NCBI GenBank assembly: GCA_030267565.1
Contig: BRXU01000030.1
Coordinates: 248,001 to 312,000 of the forward strand
Source: Pleodorina starrii
Lineage: Eukaryota; Chlorophyta; Chlorophyceae; Chlamydomonadales; Volvocaceae
Length of the DNA: 64,000 nt
Direction of reading: 5' to 3'
In this document: one piece after another, positions 1-9,984 of the stretch
How positions within the stretch are numbered: the first letter of the stretch is position 1
Layout of the letters: each line of letters opens with the position of its first letter
The notes under the pieces: model-generated
Told to the model about the DNA's origin: nothing
The model's input: the letters and a program-made list of their open reading frames with translations, nothing else
The model's database searches: none
Position numbers and translations under genes: made by a program

Positions 1-1038
1 ACAGGCGGAGTCCGCAGACAAGTCCCGCAGGACCCCGGCTGCTTTGGATGATGAGTTAACCCATCTGGCTTTATTGTCATACTTCAGGTACTCGAGGAGC
101 GGAGGGATGCCATCTGCCTCGATAATGGCGGCCTGACAGGAAGGGTGGACTGCTAGGGCGGCCAAACAACGCAGTGCATTGTTGCGCACGTCTCCCTGGT
201 CATCTGCAGGGCGGCCAATGAGAGCCACCAGACATGGAACGACGCCCGCATCGACGATGGCGACCTGATAGGTCTCCCCTCCTTCAGCCAGTTCCTGCAA
301 GACCCGTGCTGCTGCAGACGCAACATCCTCTTCAGGGCTGTCAAGGAGCTTCACCAGCGGCGGAATGGCGCCAGCCCCAGTGATGCTGAGCTTGTGGGCG
401 GTATTGCCCTTCCACGCAAACGCACGCAAGGCCCATGCTGCTCCCTTCTGCACTTCGGTGTCAGAGCTGCTCAGGAGTTCCACCAGACGCGGAATGGCCT
501 TGACCAGTTCGAATTCCGCAGAGACCCCGCTCACGCCGCACCACTCATTACAGGCCAAATGGTATAGAATAGTTGCTGCTGCTGCTTGCAGATGAGGTTC
601 GGAGCTGTCCAGGAGCCTCAGCAAAGAAGGGATGGCGTAAACCTCGGTCACGAACTCATAGCAACCCGAAGGATTGTTATCCAGTATCTCAGCGAACGCT
701 GCTGCTGCCGTCCGCTGCACTGCTGTGTCTGCGCGGCTCAGAAGGCTCACCAGCGGCGGGACGCCACCCACGTGTGTGATATGCCAGGAACAATCACCAG
801 CCAGCCACCTCATCAATCCCACTGCCGCTGCCAGCACCCTGGGATCTGGGCTGCTCAGCTGAGAAATAAGCCACTTCAGGTGGCGGTGGTCCGACTCAAA
901 ATCACGAAAGTCGGGCAGTTCATCACTGCTGATGGAGCCATCATCGGTATCATCATCCCGGTCTGCGGTCCGAGTAGAAGCAGAGCTGCTGGGCTCCCCA
1001 CCAGGCGGCTGCTGCCCACCACCTCCCTTTCCGGCCAT
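1..1038 (-). CDS. Armadillo-repeat protein, C-terminus off the left edge
   Basis: One uninterrupted frame runs from an ATG at 1038 down to base 1 with no stop, giving 346 residues of a longer protein. The first 50 or so residues are Gly/Ser/Asp-rich and acidic (DRDDDTDDGSISSDE). After that come repeated ~42-residue armadillo units with the usual pattern of a Gly-Ala/Gly-Val-Pro-Pro-Leu-Val start followed by Leu-Leu and Ala-rich helices: GGVPPLVSLLSR, YAIPSLLRLLDS, KAIPRLVELLSS, GAIPPLVKLLDS, GVVPCLVALIGR, DGIPPLLEYLKY. Such solenoids are protein-binding scaffolds; the partner cannot be told from sequence. No intron is needed in the visible part, unlike the other genes here. The start is the first ATG of the frame; an upstream exon is possible. 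A large foldback repeat begins about 200 bp upstream. Confidence 0.85.
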   Translation of the reverse strand, partial: MAGKGGGGQQPPGGEPSSSASTRTADRDDDTDDGSISSDELPDFRDFESDHRHLKWLISQLSSPDPRVLAAAVGLMRWLAGDCSWHITHVGGVPPLVSLLSRADTAVQRTAAAAFAEILDNNPSGCYEFVTEVYAIPSLLRLLDSSEPHLQAAAATILYHLACNEWCGVSGVSAEFELVKAIPRLVELLSSSDTEVQKGAAWALRAFAWKGNTAHKLSITGAGAIPPLVKLLDSPEEDVASAAARVLQELAEGGETYQVAIVDAGVVPCLVALIGRPADDQGDVRNNALRCLAALAVHPSCQAAIIEADGIPPLLEYLKYDNKARWVNSSSKAAGVLRDLSADSAC

Positions 1039-1245
1039 GCTCCTCAGAACCTGCATCAGAACATGTACAGGGGGGATTGTGGGTTCGTTAGTTGGGAGCC
1101 GCACAATAAACATACATATATACGTCCGGGGAGTAGGTGCCCAGATGACATGTCTACAAGGTGTCACACGTTTGCAAATGTTCAGGTTTTGTTCATTTTA
1201 CCCTTCATGTCGTTTGGAGTGTATTCACTGTGTAGCCCCCCCCCG

Positions 1246-2492
1246 CCTAGCATGCATGCCTTTGCACACGTAGCAACAGAGAGAAATGTAGCCCCGAACA
1301 ATGTGGTGGGAAAACCGATTTCACCGCTTCTGACAAAAGAGTGAGGCAATGACCCCTCATGACACCGACTCGCGGTTCGCTGCCGTGAAACCTCATACCG
1401 CCATGTAACCCTGGCATAGTCATACCAGCTATGCGCCGGCTACATAGCAGGGACGTCGAGCCGTGATTCAATGTCTAGCCTGGAGGACCTGTCTGCGTAC
1501 GCCGGGTCAGTTGCTCTGCGCAAGCCTCCCGAAAGAAAGCAGCGTGTGTGACAGGGCTTATCACGTTCAGAAAGGTGGCGTTTCGGGAGCGGGCGGGCCT
1601 GCGCATCCCAACAGAGTCGTACTACTCTCAACGTATGCGCGAGGACGTGGGCAGGGACCGCGCGGCTGAATTTACAGCAAGGCAATCTTAACTGGTACCC
1701 ATTGAACCTCACCCCACAACAACGTGAGCCATTTGGGACTCCGAGCTCACCTAATCCGCCGAATAAGCCAGAGCTGGAACCAAATATACTTTCATAATAA
1801 TGCTTAGGTGATACGCTATCACTACGTGCAAAAACTAAACGGTGCAATGCGGTATGGCCCACCACGCCGGGTACCGGCAAGGTACCACGACCCAGCCCTT
1901 ACGCCGTTTTTTTGCGTATTATGATAGATTATCACCTAAGCATTATGAAAGTATATTTGGTTCCAGCTCTGGCAAATTTGGCGGATTAGGTGAGCTCGGA
2001 GTCCCAAATGGCTCACGTTGTTGTGGGGCACGGTTCAATGGGTACCAGTTAAGATTGCCTTGTTATAATTTTAGCCGCGCGGTCCCGGCCCACGTCCTCG
2101 GGCATACGTTGAGAGTAGTACGACACGGTTGGGATGCACAGGCTCGCTTCCCCAAATGGCACCTTTCTGACCGTGATGAGGCCCGTCACGCACGCTGCTT
2201 CCATTCGGGAGGCTTGCGCAGATCAATTGACCAGGCTTGCGCAGACAGGTCCACAATGCTAGACATCGATTCACGGCTCGACGCCCCTACTACGTAGCCA
2301 GCGCATAGCTGTTATGACTATGCCAGGGTGGCATGGCGGTATGAGCTTTCACTGCAGCGTACCGCCAGCCGGTGTCATGAGGGGTCATTGCCTCACTCTT
2401 TTGTCAGAAGCGGTGAAAACAGTTTTCCCACCACATGGTTCGGGGCTACATTTCTCTCTGTTGCTGCGTGTGCAAGGGCATGCATGCTAGGC
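1246..2492. repeat. Large imperfect inverted repeat (foldback element)
   Basis: The segment from about 1246 to 1805 reappears in reverse complement at about 1925-2492. Both outer ends share a GCATGCATGC block followed by the same ~100-bp stretch containing the CATGAGGGGTCATTGCCTCA motif in opposite orientation. The inner ends share CACCTAAGCATTATGAAAG. The ~120-bp spacer contains a tract with ACGCAAAAAAACGGCGTAA on its reverse strand. Both arms can be read as related ~150-residue frames (shared core LGELGVPNGSRCC), but these look like by-products of repeat symmetry and match no family I know. The arms differ by scattered substitutions and small indels, so this is an ageing foldback element rather than an assembly artefact. 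Confidence 0.75.
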
Positions 2493-2609
2493 CTGTGCAG
2501 CCCTATTGACGAATGATCGGAGCCTGGGTCCGGCGTGGCTGATGCCCAGAAGCGATGGGCAGATGGCGCCATGATCGGGTTGGGGTGCAATTAAACGTGT
2601 TTTTGCACG

Positions 2610-2735
2610 TAGTGTATCATAATACGCAAAAAAACGGCGTAAAGCCAAGGTCGTGACACCTTGCCGGTATCCGGCATGGTGGGCCGTACCGCATTGCACC
2701 GTTTAGTTTTTTTGCACGTAGTGTTGGGTACCCTG
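2610..2735. repeat. Extra copy of the foldback spacer sequence
   Basis: About 110 bp here are the reverse complement of the spacer inside the foldback at about 1820-1930. Both contain the A-tract ACGCAAAAAAACGGCGTAA, the CATGGTGGGCC block and the CGCATTGCACCGTTTAGTTT block. It ends with the same TTTTTGCACGTAGTG string seen next to the left arm and again at 2604-2618. A similar A-tract, ACGCAAAAAAATAGGGCGTAAAG, occurs at about 9366-9388, so the motif may be an end sequence of a dispersed DNA element. Confidence 0.55.
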
Positions 2736-2754
2736 CTTCTTCACACGCCCACGC

Positions 2755-3140
2755 CGGCCGGCCGCAGCCGCTTTGTTACTCGCCTCTATGACGCGAGCAA
2801 CGAGCGTTCGACGACGTCCGTTTATCGCGCTTCGTTCACGTGTCCTCTAACGTCAACGAAGCCGCTAAGCGCAATATCTTCCTCAGCCAGTTTCACCGCC
2901 TTCGCCGGATCATCATGGACGTGGACAACTTCGTGGAGGCTACGGCACGTCCTGGTGGCGCTGATCAAGCAAGGATACTCGCAACATACCATGCTGCGGA
3001 CGCTCGATGAACAGCTCTTCTTGAACCCTCAGCTCTTCCTTGTCGAACGGCGTACCACGCACCGTCAGCTCCCCACCCACATCCGCGACCGCCTGGCGGC
3101 CCTTGTTCGCGACCTCGCGGCGCGTCTGCATCGCACATAG
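2755..3140 (+). pseudogene. Retroelement reverse-transcriptase C-terminal remnant
   Basis: Two frames carry consecutive parts of one protein. The first, about 2800-2945, reads FDDVRLSRFVHVSSNVNEA and then ends near SQFHRLRRIIMDVDNFVEA. The second, about 2945-3140, continues with VALIKQGYSQHTMLRTLDEQ and ends at a TAG at 3138-3140. The pattern SSNVNEAAK, SQFHRLRRI, NF, then KQGY resembles the segment following the catalytic core in LINE- or Penelope-type retroelement reverse transcriptases, known from algae and protists. The catalytic core itself is absent and a frameshift near 2945 separates the halves, so this is a 5'-truncated dead copy. Family assignment is by motif memory only. Confidence 0.5.
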
Positions 3141-4020
3141 TCGCCTGCTTTGTCTGCCCCGGCACGCCTGCATGCATGCAATGGCCGCTTGGGCCGCACG
3201 GTTGTTTGGGGAGCCCTGCGGGGCCCCGCCTCCTTGCCCCCCTGCTGCCCGGCGTGCCCGCCCTCTGCCCTACCTGCCTCTTGCTTTCGTTCCTTGTCTT
3301 TGCCCGTCGTCCGTCGCTCTGCCCTTGGCCCCTGCTTGACTCGTTCTCTGCCTTGCCCATCTGTGGCTTTCGTTCCTTGTACTCCTCTCTCTAACACCTC
3401 TGCGCCGACCCCCTCTGCGCATGCCCCTCGTGTTTCTTGCCCCCGCGGTTATCCCCGCCCACCCCTTCGTACACCTGCAGGATGTATTTTCTCCTTTTTT
3501 ATTATTCTATTATTATAATTATTTCCATTTTCTTTACCCTTTGCAGTCGTTAACCTTTGCCGTCCACCCGTCTCGCCAGCCACCAGCTCCAGCCGCAGCT
3601 CCAGCCGCACTCGCATGGGGTCTCGCCGGTAACGCTTGCCCCGCTGTTCTTGCCGTTTGTTCACGACACCCTTTCCTTGCTCTGTCTCCTCTTTTCATGC
3701 CGTAGGTGAGTTAGGTTCCTGCGGGCTTCGGGGATTGGGGCGTTCCTTGCATCCCAGCTGCACTTTCTCGGCCCGCTTAACAGCACGTCGCCCAGCAACT
3801 ACAGCGACTTTCCTAGTCATCGTCGCGCCTCAACACCGTGGCGGCTCGGCTCGTACTTGCTACACCCTCTCGGTTTGTACGTACATGACGTCCTCTGCTG
3901 TTTTGCAAGCTTACCTCGCTGTTCTTTTGCAGATAAGACGGAAATCTTCTGTTACGTTACCGTTCACGGGCTCAGGCCTATACATAGATAACCCCCCGGA
4001 ATGTGGAGGCCACAAATGAA
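3141..4020 (+). mobile_element. Probable 3' non-coding tail of the retroelement remnant
   Basis: No convincing gene. The stretch is pyrimidine-rich and ends with a block at about 3957-3998 (ACCGTTCACGGGCTCAGGCC followed by TATACATAGATAACCCC). Close relatives of that block recur inside Hsp100 introns at about 37099-37128 and 38637-38672. This links the remnant to a dispersed repeat family. The boundary at 4020 is approximate. Confidence 0.35.
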
Positions 4021-4132
4021 CTCATCACTTATATACTGGGTATTGCGTTGGCGGCACAAGAAATCGTTTAACAGCCCACCTTGCGATTGCGACTCTTAGC
4101 AAGGGAACCTGGCGAAGTGCTCTGTCCTGCAT

Positions 4133-4440
4133 GTGCGGGCCCCACACGTACGGGTCCCACCCGTACGCGTCCCGTACGTATGCGTCATACGTGTACGGGT
4201 CCCACTCGTACGGGTCCAACTTGTATGGGTCCCACATGTACGGGTTCCACTCCGTCGTACGGGTCCCAACTGTATGTACGGGATCAACTTGTACGGATCC
4301 AACACGTACGGATTCCACTCACTCGTACGGGTCCCGCCCACTCGTACGCGCCCCGTACGTTTGTACGGGTCCCACACATACATAGGGGTCTCACGTGTAC
4401 TGGCCCCACTCGTACGGGTCCCTCATGTTTGAGTCACATG
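4133..4440. repeat. 12-bp tandem array, unit near CGTACGGGTCCC
   Basis: About 25 imperfect head-to-tail copies of a 12-bp unit (consensus GTACGGGTCCCA, with CGTACG, TGTACG and CGTATG variants). It is read through in several frames on both strands as artificial repeat peptides, so the frames are not genes. It lies just beyond the retroelement tail and could be its satellite-like end or an independent minisatellite. Confidence 0.85.
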
Positions 4441-5930
4441 TGTGCGGGCCGGGCCATCTGGTTTGGAAGAGTGCGTGACGACTTCACAGCTTTTGCAGGT
4501 ATCATGCAACTTGTATGGCAGGCAAGCAAACCGTCACGGCTTGCAACAAGGTTGATGAGCGAAATACAAGCAAAAAGAGAAGTGCCGCCTGGGGGCGCCC
4601 GAGGATGTTCTCTTCAGGGATAAGAGGGAGGGATCAGCTCCCCTACCTCCCCTACATCCTCACATACTGTACAATGATCCTGCCGTACAGAATTGGTTGC
4701 ACGTATACATGCTTGCATCCACTGATGAGATCAACTGCCTTGTGTTGGAGGATTGGGGTGTCGTGCCACCCAAGGTCTGTAGTAGACCGCCCGCCGTCAT
4801 GCCGTCTTGATAGGCCGGCTGTCACCCGGTGACAGCTGTCAGCCGTACGGCAGGGAAGGCTGTGCCAGCCTTATACCCATGGAGTGTGTCTGTGCCCGGC
4901 ATCACAAAGGGACACATGAACGCCTGAGTGCAAGGGCAGTCAATAGCGGAGCGCAACGCTACCTGACCACGTGTGACAATCGTGTTGTCATCCAACACCT
5001 TGCTTGTGGTTTCTTTACTTAGCTGGCCGCAAAATATTAGTTTGGGTAGCTAAGTAGCTAGTGTGTGCGGCGGGCTGTGTCGCATGTGATGTACATGTCC
5101 TCATGTACGTACATGTCCTCATGTACATGCACATGCCTTCATCACTTGCGGGTCGGACACTGTCCAGGGCACCAGGGGACGACGCTGCTGGTTCAGTAAG
5201 CTCGGTTCATTTATTTCCTCCGGGCCTGCTGACAACGAACGCAGGTCAGCAGCAGCAGCGGATGGACGATCTCACGACTCTCAGGGGTAGGGACGTTCTC
5301 CCTCGCTCCCCCAAGCGCCCAAGCGTTCTGTCTGTCTGTTCCAGGGAAGAGACAGAACAAGCAAGTCACTCAGCCGGGTTCATTCCATGCACGCATCGAC
5401 CGATCGCTTAACAGTGCGTGAACACACACTTCATTCATTCGCCAGGAGCTAGCTTTCGTGCCTTGAGGAAAATCGAGCGAGGCTTGGAGAGGAGATAGAG
5501 AGATCCAGAATGGCTGAGCGCCCGATACATACATTTTACGCTTTCGTTTTATTTAAAGAGTACGTGCGTACGAAATAAGATCGAAGTTGGGGACGGAGGT
5601 ATGCCCGTCGGAGGTATGTGCGTGTGATGTTTAATTGCTGACAATCAAGGACCATGGGCTGACCGAAAATTTGGACACACGACACTTCATAAGTAAGGCA
5701 GCGCACCCCGTTACGTCGGACGGAGCGTAATTAGGCCCAAATGCTTCGTTGTTGTGTTGCTTGGAAACCAAGAGATGCTATTTAGCCACTGCACACATAC
5801 ATACATTCAGTTTCCCTCGGATGAGGAATTCCCAGAGCCCGTCAAGCATCAACGAAGAAGGTGAAACACAATCACGGCAGAATCGCCATGTATGCGTCAT
5901 CCACACCGCAGCAGGGCCACATTCACTTAC
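4441..5930. other. Intergenic, no gene recognised
   Basis: No reading frame with splice support or family similarity was seen on either strand. The stretch contains a short CATGTAC/GTACATGTCCTCAT repeat near 5088-5137 and is less GC-rich than the coding regions. Confidence 0.4.
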
Positions 5931-6029
5931 CCGCCATGCTTTCGCGGCTTGTTCTCTGTCTTGAATATCCCACAGCCGCCCGTTGCTGTCGTCGCACGAT
6001 GCGGGCCCTTCCTTGTCCACCTCCTCCGC
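5931..6029 (-). CDS. Orphan coding exon, gene unidentified
   Basis: A 99-bp stretch is flanked on the minus strand by a good acceptor (TTTACACGCAG before 6029) and a perfect donor (GTAAGTG after 5931). It is open and a multiple of three. It encodes 33 residues, beginning AEEVDKEGPASCDDSNGRLW and ending REQAAKAWR. It may be a downstream exon of the HET-like gene at 7553-9283 or part of a separate gene. A hydrophobic 146-residue frame at 6058-6498 on the same strand lies just upstream but cannot be joined to it with confidence. No family is recognised. Confidence 0.35.
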
Positions 6030-7026
6030 CTGCGTGTAAAGGTGGGGAGCGCACGCATCAGCATGTCTGAGCGACAAGCGCGAAGGGCCATGTCCTAAAT
6101 TGCTCGGCTTGGATGATGGTCAGGCGCGCGCGACAAGTACACGCAGTACTCCATAACTCCATACATCCAAAAGTAGAAGTGACGACTGATGAGCAGTACG
6201 CAGGCCCTGATAATTGACCTGTACAAAAAGTAACGACCACGCAGTCCAGGGGCAACGAAGACAACATTCCCGCATGCAGTCGGTCGTCACGCAGCAAGCA
6301 GCAGCAGGCATACAGTATCAAGAATGCGATAGACAGGCCAGCTGAGGCATCCAGCCAGCTACCAGGCAGCAGGCTAGGCAACAGACAGCAAGCAAAGATG
6401 CACATGCCATGAGCTAACAAGTAACAACCCAGGTAGGTATCTACTGTTCGCAGCCTCCGGAATAACATATATACAGCCGAAACGCGCCGTAGACCCATCT
6501 AGCAAACACGTACATTTAGTTAGGCCAATCAATAATTAAGGCTTGCCAGCAGGATACTTCTGGTGAGTCCGGGCTGGCCAGCGCATGCGCAGTCACGACC
6601 GTACGTGGCACCGAAATCCTGCCCCCCTTGTAGGTGAGGCACTCACCGCTTTCCGGTCACCCAGCAACAGGCAGCCCCGGACAGAGACCACCCAGGAAAC
6701 GCTGGGATACCAACATCTGAACCCGAGCCTGGACAGGACATACAGGCTACCCAGGGGTTGCTGGTCAAGAATGCGACCCGTAAGCCATATCTAGGCATGG
6801 GCTCTTCATGTGTGCGTGCACAGCACAAAAGCCATCCACCGTGCTTTATCCCTCCCATCCCTTACCAAGCTCAAACCTTTGCATACATCCGACAGCTGGT
6901 ATGTATCAACTACGCACCTGGACCCCTGTGGCCTCCACTGACCCGGCGGCCGCCTGGGGGGCCCGCTCCTCCACCAGACTCCGCTGTCCCTCCTCCTGCT
7001 GGCCCAGTCCGCTGTCGTCCTGGAAG
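6030..7026. other. Unresolved stretch downstream of the HET-like gene
   Basis: No firm exon. The minus strand contains a frame with DNLPDPTLDFQDDSGLGQQE (about 6906-7080) ending at a TGA, which overlaps the candidate last exon of the HET-like gene in another frame. One of the two is probably an artefact. A hydrophobic minus-strand frame at 6058-6498 has an ATG but no family similarity that I recognise. Confidence 0.3.
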
Positions 7027-7552
7027 TCAAGGGTAGGGTCGGGGAGGTTGTCCGCGGGGCGGGCAGCAGAAGTGAAACTGAGCGATATGTATGTTGTGAT
7101 GCAGCCCGTAAACCTGCACATAACTCTGCTGCCCGCGTCGTCCACGGCAATGCAGAATGGGGGACCGACTTGGGCTGATTCTCACCTGCCACCGTCGATC
7201 CGCCTAGGCCGACTTGGGCTAAGTTGACCGACCGCGGAGTAAGCCCAACTTAAACAGAGGTTTGCTTATTATTTGGTAGGCCCTACGTAAGTAACGTGCA
7301 TGCATATGGACACCGCCCAGCTTGCTGCCTCGTGACTGGACGGCTACATTCTTTGTAAAAGAATCATATCAACTAACGTTGCTGCGTGCGTGACTGCGTG
7401 ATCAGTGGTGTTACGTTTTAAATAGCTAGGCCAGGGGGTTCTCGACCGACCCATGCTATCTGCTGGCTCCCCATGCATGCGTCGCATATATACATACATG
7501 TCGACTGGGGGGCCCTCCCTGGCAGCAACGCACGCACACACGACACACTCAC

Positions 7553-9283
7553 CGCCGGCACACGGCTGGTGCGTGTGCACTCAATGCCCAGCTGTGCGTA
7601 CATGCCGTTGAGGTAGCTGCTGTGGTCGCCACTGGCAATCTCCACCAGGGCCTCCAGTGCCGTGTGCAGCCCCTCCGCCGACTGCTGGTCAGGAATCTGA
7701 TTGAAACAAAAGTAGCTGTAGATGGCCCAGATGCGGTCAGCTTCGGACCATGCGTGGTAGATGCCCGACCGTGCCTCCTCCCCGAGGTAGACGTGCAGCC
7801 ACTTCCTCGTGGGCTCCTCATTCAGCAGCCGGGTCGGTGACAGCCACACACCGACCGCCGCCAGGCACAGATCCGCCACCTTGACCTCCAGGCCGTCGCA
7901 CGCCTGGGCCTGCACGCCGCCGATCCTCACAGCGGCGGCAAGCGGCTCCAGGACCGAGTCCAGCAGCGCCGCCACCTCCTCACCCAGCATCTTCTTGTAG
8001 ATGATGGAGGAGGCTTTGTCCTCGGTGCTCTGCAGCATGGCGTGCACTACCATGCCCAGCCAGCTCTCCAGCGATAGCCAGTGGCACAGGCCCTCGCTGT
8101 GGCCAAAGCGCGCCATGCGCTCCGCCAGCGTCCACACACGGCCAAAGTACTCCCGCCCAGCGACGATGTTCTTGGCCAGGATTGCGTCGATGATGGAGGC
8201 GGCCACAGTGCACCGGATGGAGTTCGCTGCAGCTGCACGGGCCTTCAGTTCCCTGAGGGCCTTGGCCAGGATGACCCGCACGGGGCCCCCGTCCGGCAGC
8301 GAGTGGAAGGCGGGCAGCACCAGCATCAACCGTGCTCGTGCGTAAAAGACCTTGCTCCGGTGGACCTCCACCATTGAATCCTCCGAGTACTGGGGGACGC
8401 AGGACCTGAATGCATAGCAGCCACAGCAAGAGCGCGTGCGTGCAGGGGGGCTGCTTGACGGAGGAACGAACACATCTAGCCACGATGCCAGCTAGCTCAC
8501 TGTCCCCTTAACCTCGCTCATTGGGAGAAAATAGCGTAAGGACGGTGGTAGGCGAGACGAGCAGTGCGTGGCCATACATGGCCCGCGGCTGCCAGCTGTC
8601 GGTGCAGCGATTATTGTCTTAGGGTTTTAGGGTTTTAGGTTTCGAATGATTTCATTCCTGGGCGGGTCCAGTATGTAGAACGAAGTTATAAAGCCACCGA
8701 ACAGTGCAACTAAAGTGTTATTGGTTCCAGCTGGAACCAACAGCACTCGGAAAAGCAGACGTCCGTCAGGCAGTTAAGCACGCAGGATCATTCACAATCA
8801 ACGCGAGGGGACGTCGGCCCCCGAAGCCAAAGCCGCAGCGGTTGGTTCTCACCAGTCGATCCAGACGAACTCGATGCCGGCGTCCGCCGCGATCCGCAGC
8901 AGCTCCACCAGTTCCTGGAACTGCCTCTCCGACATGGGCGAGAAATCCTGCAGGCGGGCTTCCGGCCTCTGGCTTGCCCACCGCCAGCTCACCGTCGCCA
9001 CCCGCTTCCACTTATCATCGTCAATATTGGTGTACGGCAGCTGCAGGCACTCCGTCTCCGGCTCGATCTCCTCATATACCTTGAGGCGGCTCCACTTTCG
9101 CAGCGCACCGATCTTGATGAGCCGCATGGGTGCCTCCATGATGGTCGGGGGCATGGAGTAGTGCAGCTCGAACAGGCAGTTGGGAAGGTCATCGAGGGAC
9201 TTGAAAGCGTCGCCGCTCTGCATGAACGGGGGCGCGAGTGCTGCAGCCTCCAGGCCGCGGCTCTGAATGCCCGCATGGAGCGC
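7553..9283 (-). CDS. HET-like (heterokaryon-incompatibility-like) protein, both ends unresolved
   Basis: Two exons join in frame: 9283-8853 and 8405-7553, 428 codons. The splice completes WIDW|SCVPQY exactly (donor TG^GTGAGA, acceptor TTCAG^G). The first exon holds VATVSWRWAS and then GIEFVWIDW. After the junction comes SCVPQYSEDSMVEVHRSKVF followed by YARARLMLVLPAF. This order (xATVSWxW, ~35 residues, a helix, a WIDxxCxPQ-like motif, then a tyrosine/alanine helix and a hydrophobic strand) parallels the fungal HET domain, whose hallmarks are LSYxWG and WIDALCINQ. HET domains are TIR-related and trigger cell death in fungi. The rest is helical with conserved Trp residues and no recognised domain. 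The upstream exon start (AG before 9283) lacks an ATG, so at least one 5' exon is missing, possibly beyond the MITE at 9736. A phase-correct last exon with a stop could be 7128-7027 (QSYVQVYGLHHNIHIAQF), but this is tentative. The family call is inference from motif layout. Confidence 0.6.
8611..8640. repeat. Short interstitial telomere-like repeat (TTTTAGGG)
   Basis: About two and a half copies of TTTTAGGG in tandem, the telomere unit of Chlamydomonas-type algae. The run is too short to be a chromosome end and lies in the intergenic/intron interval of the HET-like gene. Confidence 0.6.
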
Positions 9284-9735
9284 CTGTGGGCAGGCAAACC
9301 GTTACGCATGTCGGCAGCAGTTAGCTACGTAAACCCCGTTCTAAAAAGGGTAGAAATGGAGATACACGCAAAAAAATAGGGCGTAAAGTGGCCACCATGC
9401 CGAGCACTGCAGAGCACACGAACAGCGTCCGGCAGTGGTTGACAAATGGGATCGGCTGAAGGGGTTTGGGGGCCCGCCCGTGCAAGGAAAGTGGGCCGTG
9501 GGAATAATTCGGTGGCTAAGGGCCACCGTGCAGGTGGTGTCGGATGAGGTCTTGATTGTGCTCGCACCCCCGCCCGCCGGGCCCGCATGCTTCCCAGCAG
9601 AAAGGACAGCCTGGTATGGTGGATTCTGTTGATAGTGTTTTCCTATGCCCCGATGGTGTCCGCTGCAGTGCACGGCCAGCTGGCCCACTGACCCTACCCA
9701 CAGATTGGCTCTTTAGAACGGGGGTCTATCTGGAA

Positions 9736-9984
9736 CAGGGTGGCTATCTTAAGATGTGGATATATATTCGGGAGAAAATGTTGGAAATCTGAAGATACTT
9801 TTGCCGTGCAAAAAGCTGAAGGTTTAGATAATTCGGCCTCACAGGTGGGCATCCCCATATCTCCCGGGGCCGTGTTTAGCCGGGAAAATCCCCTCCTAGA
9901 CAGATCCTGACAGATACTCTCAGCGCTTCTGAGCCAGGAGTATCTCTGACCGTAGATACTCGGCAAAATAAGATAGCCACCCTG
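9736..9984. mobile_element. hAT-like MITE, 249 bp
   Basis: The ends are a perfect 15-bp terminal inverted repeat: CAGGGTGGCTATCTT at 9736-9750 and its reverse complement at 9970-9984. The immediate 8-bp flanks are ATCTGGAA (9728-9735) and GTCTGGAT (9985-9992). They agree at six of eight positions, as expected for an aged 8-bp target duplication. The CAGGG-type ends and 8-bp duplication point to the hAT superfamily. There is no transposase frame inside, so the element is non-autonomous. Confidence 0.7.

Noticed and set aside
1440..2297. Two related ~150-residue frames (1440-1880 minus, 1842-2297 plus) as a duplicated gene pair
   Set aside because: They are the two arms of one inverted repeat. 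No known domain, and similarity continues outside the frames, so the DNA rather than a protein is what is repeated.
4133..4440. Possible CRISPR-like array
   Set aside because: Units are 12 bp, contiguous and without unique spacers, and the DNA is eukaryotic nuclear.
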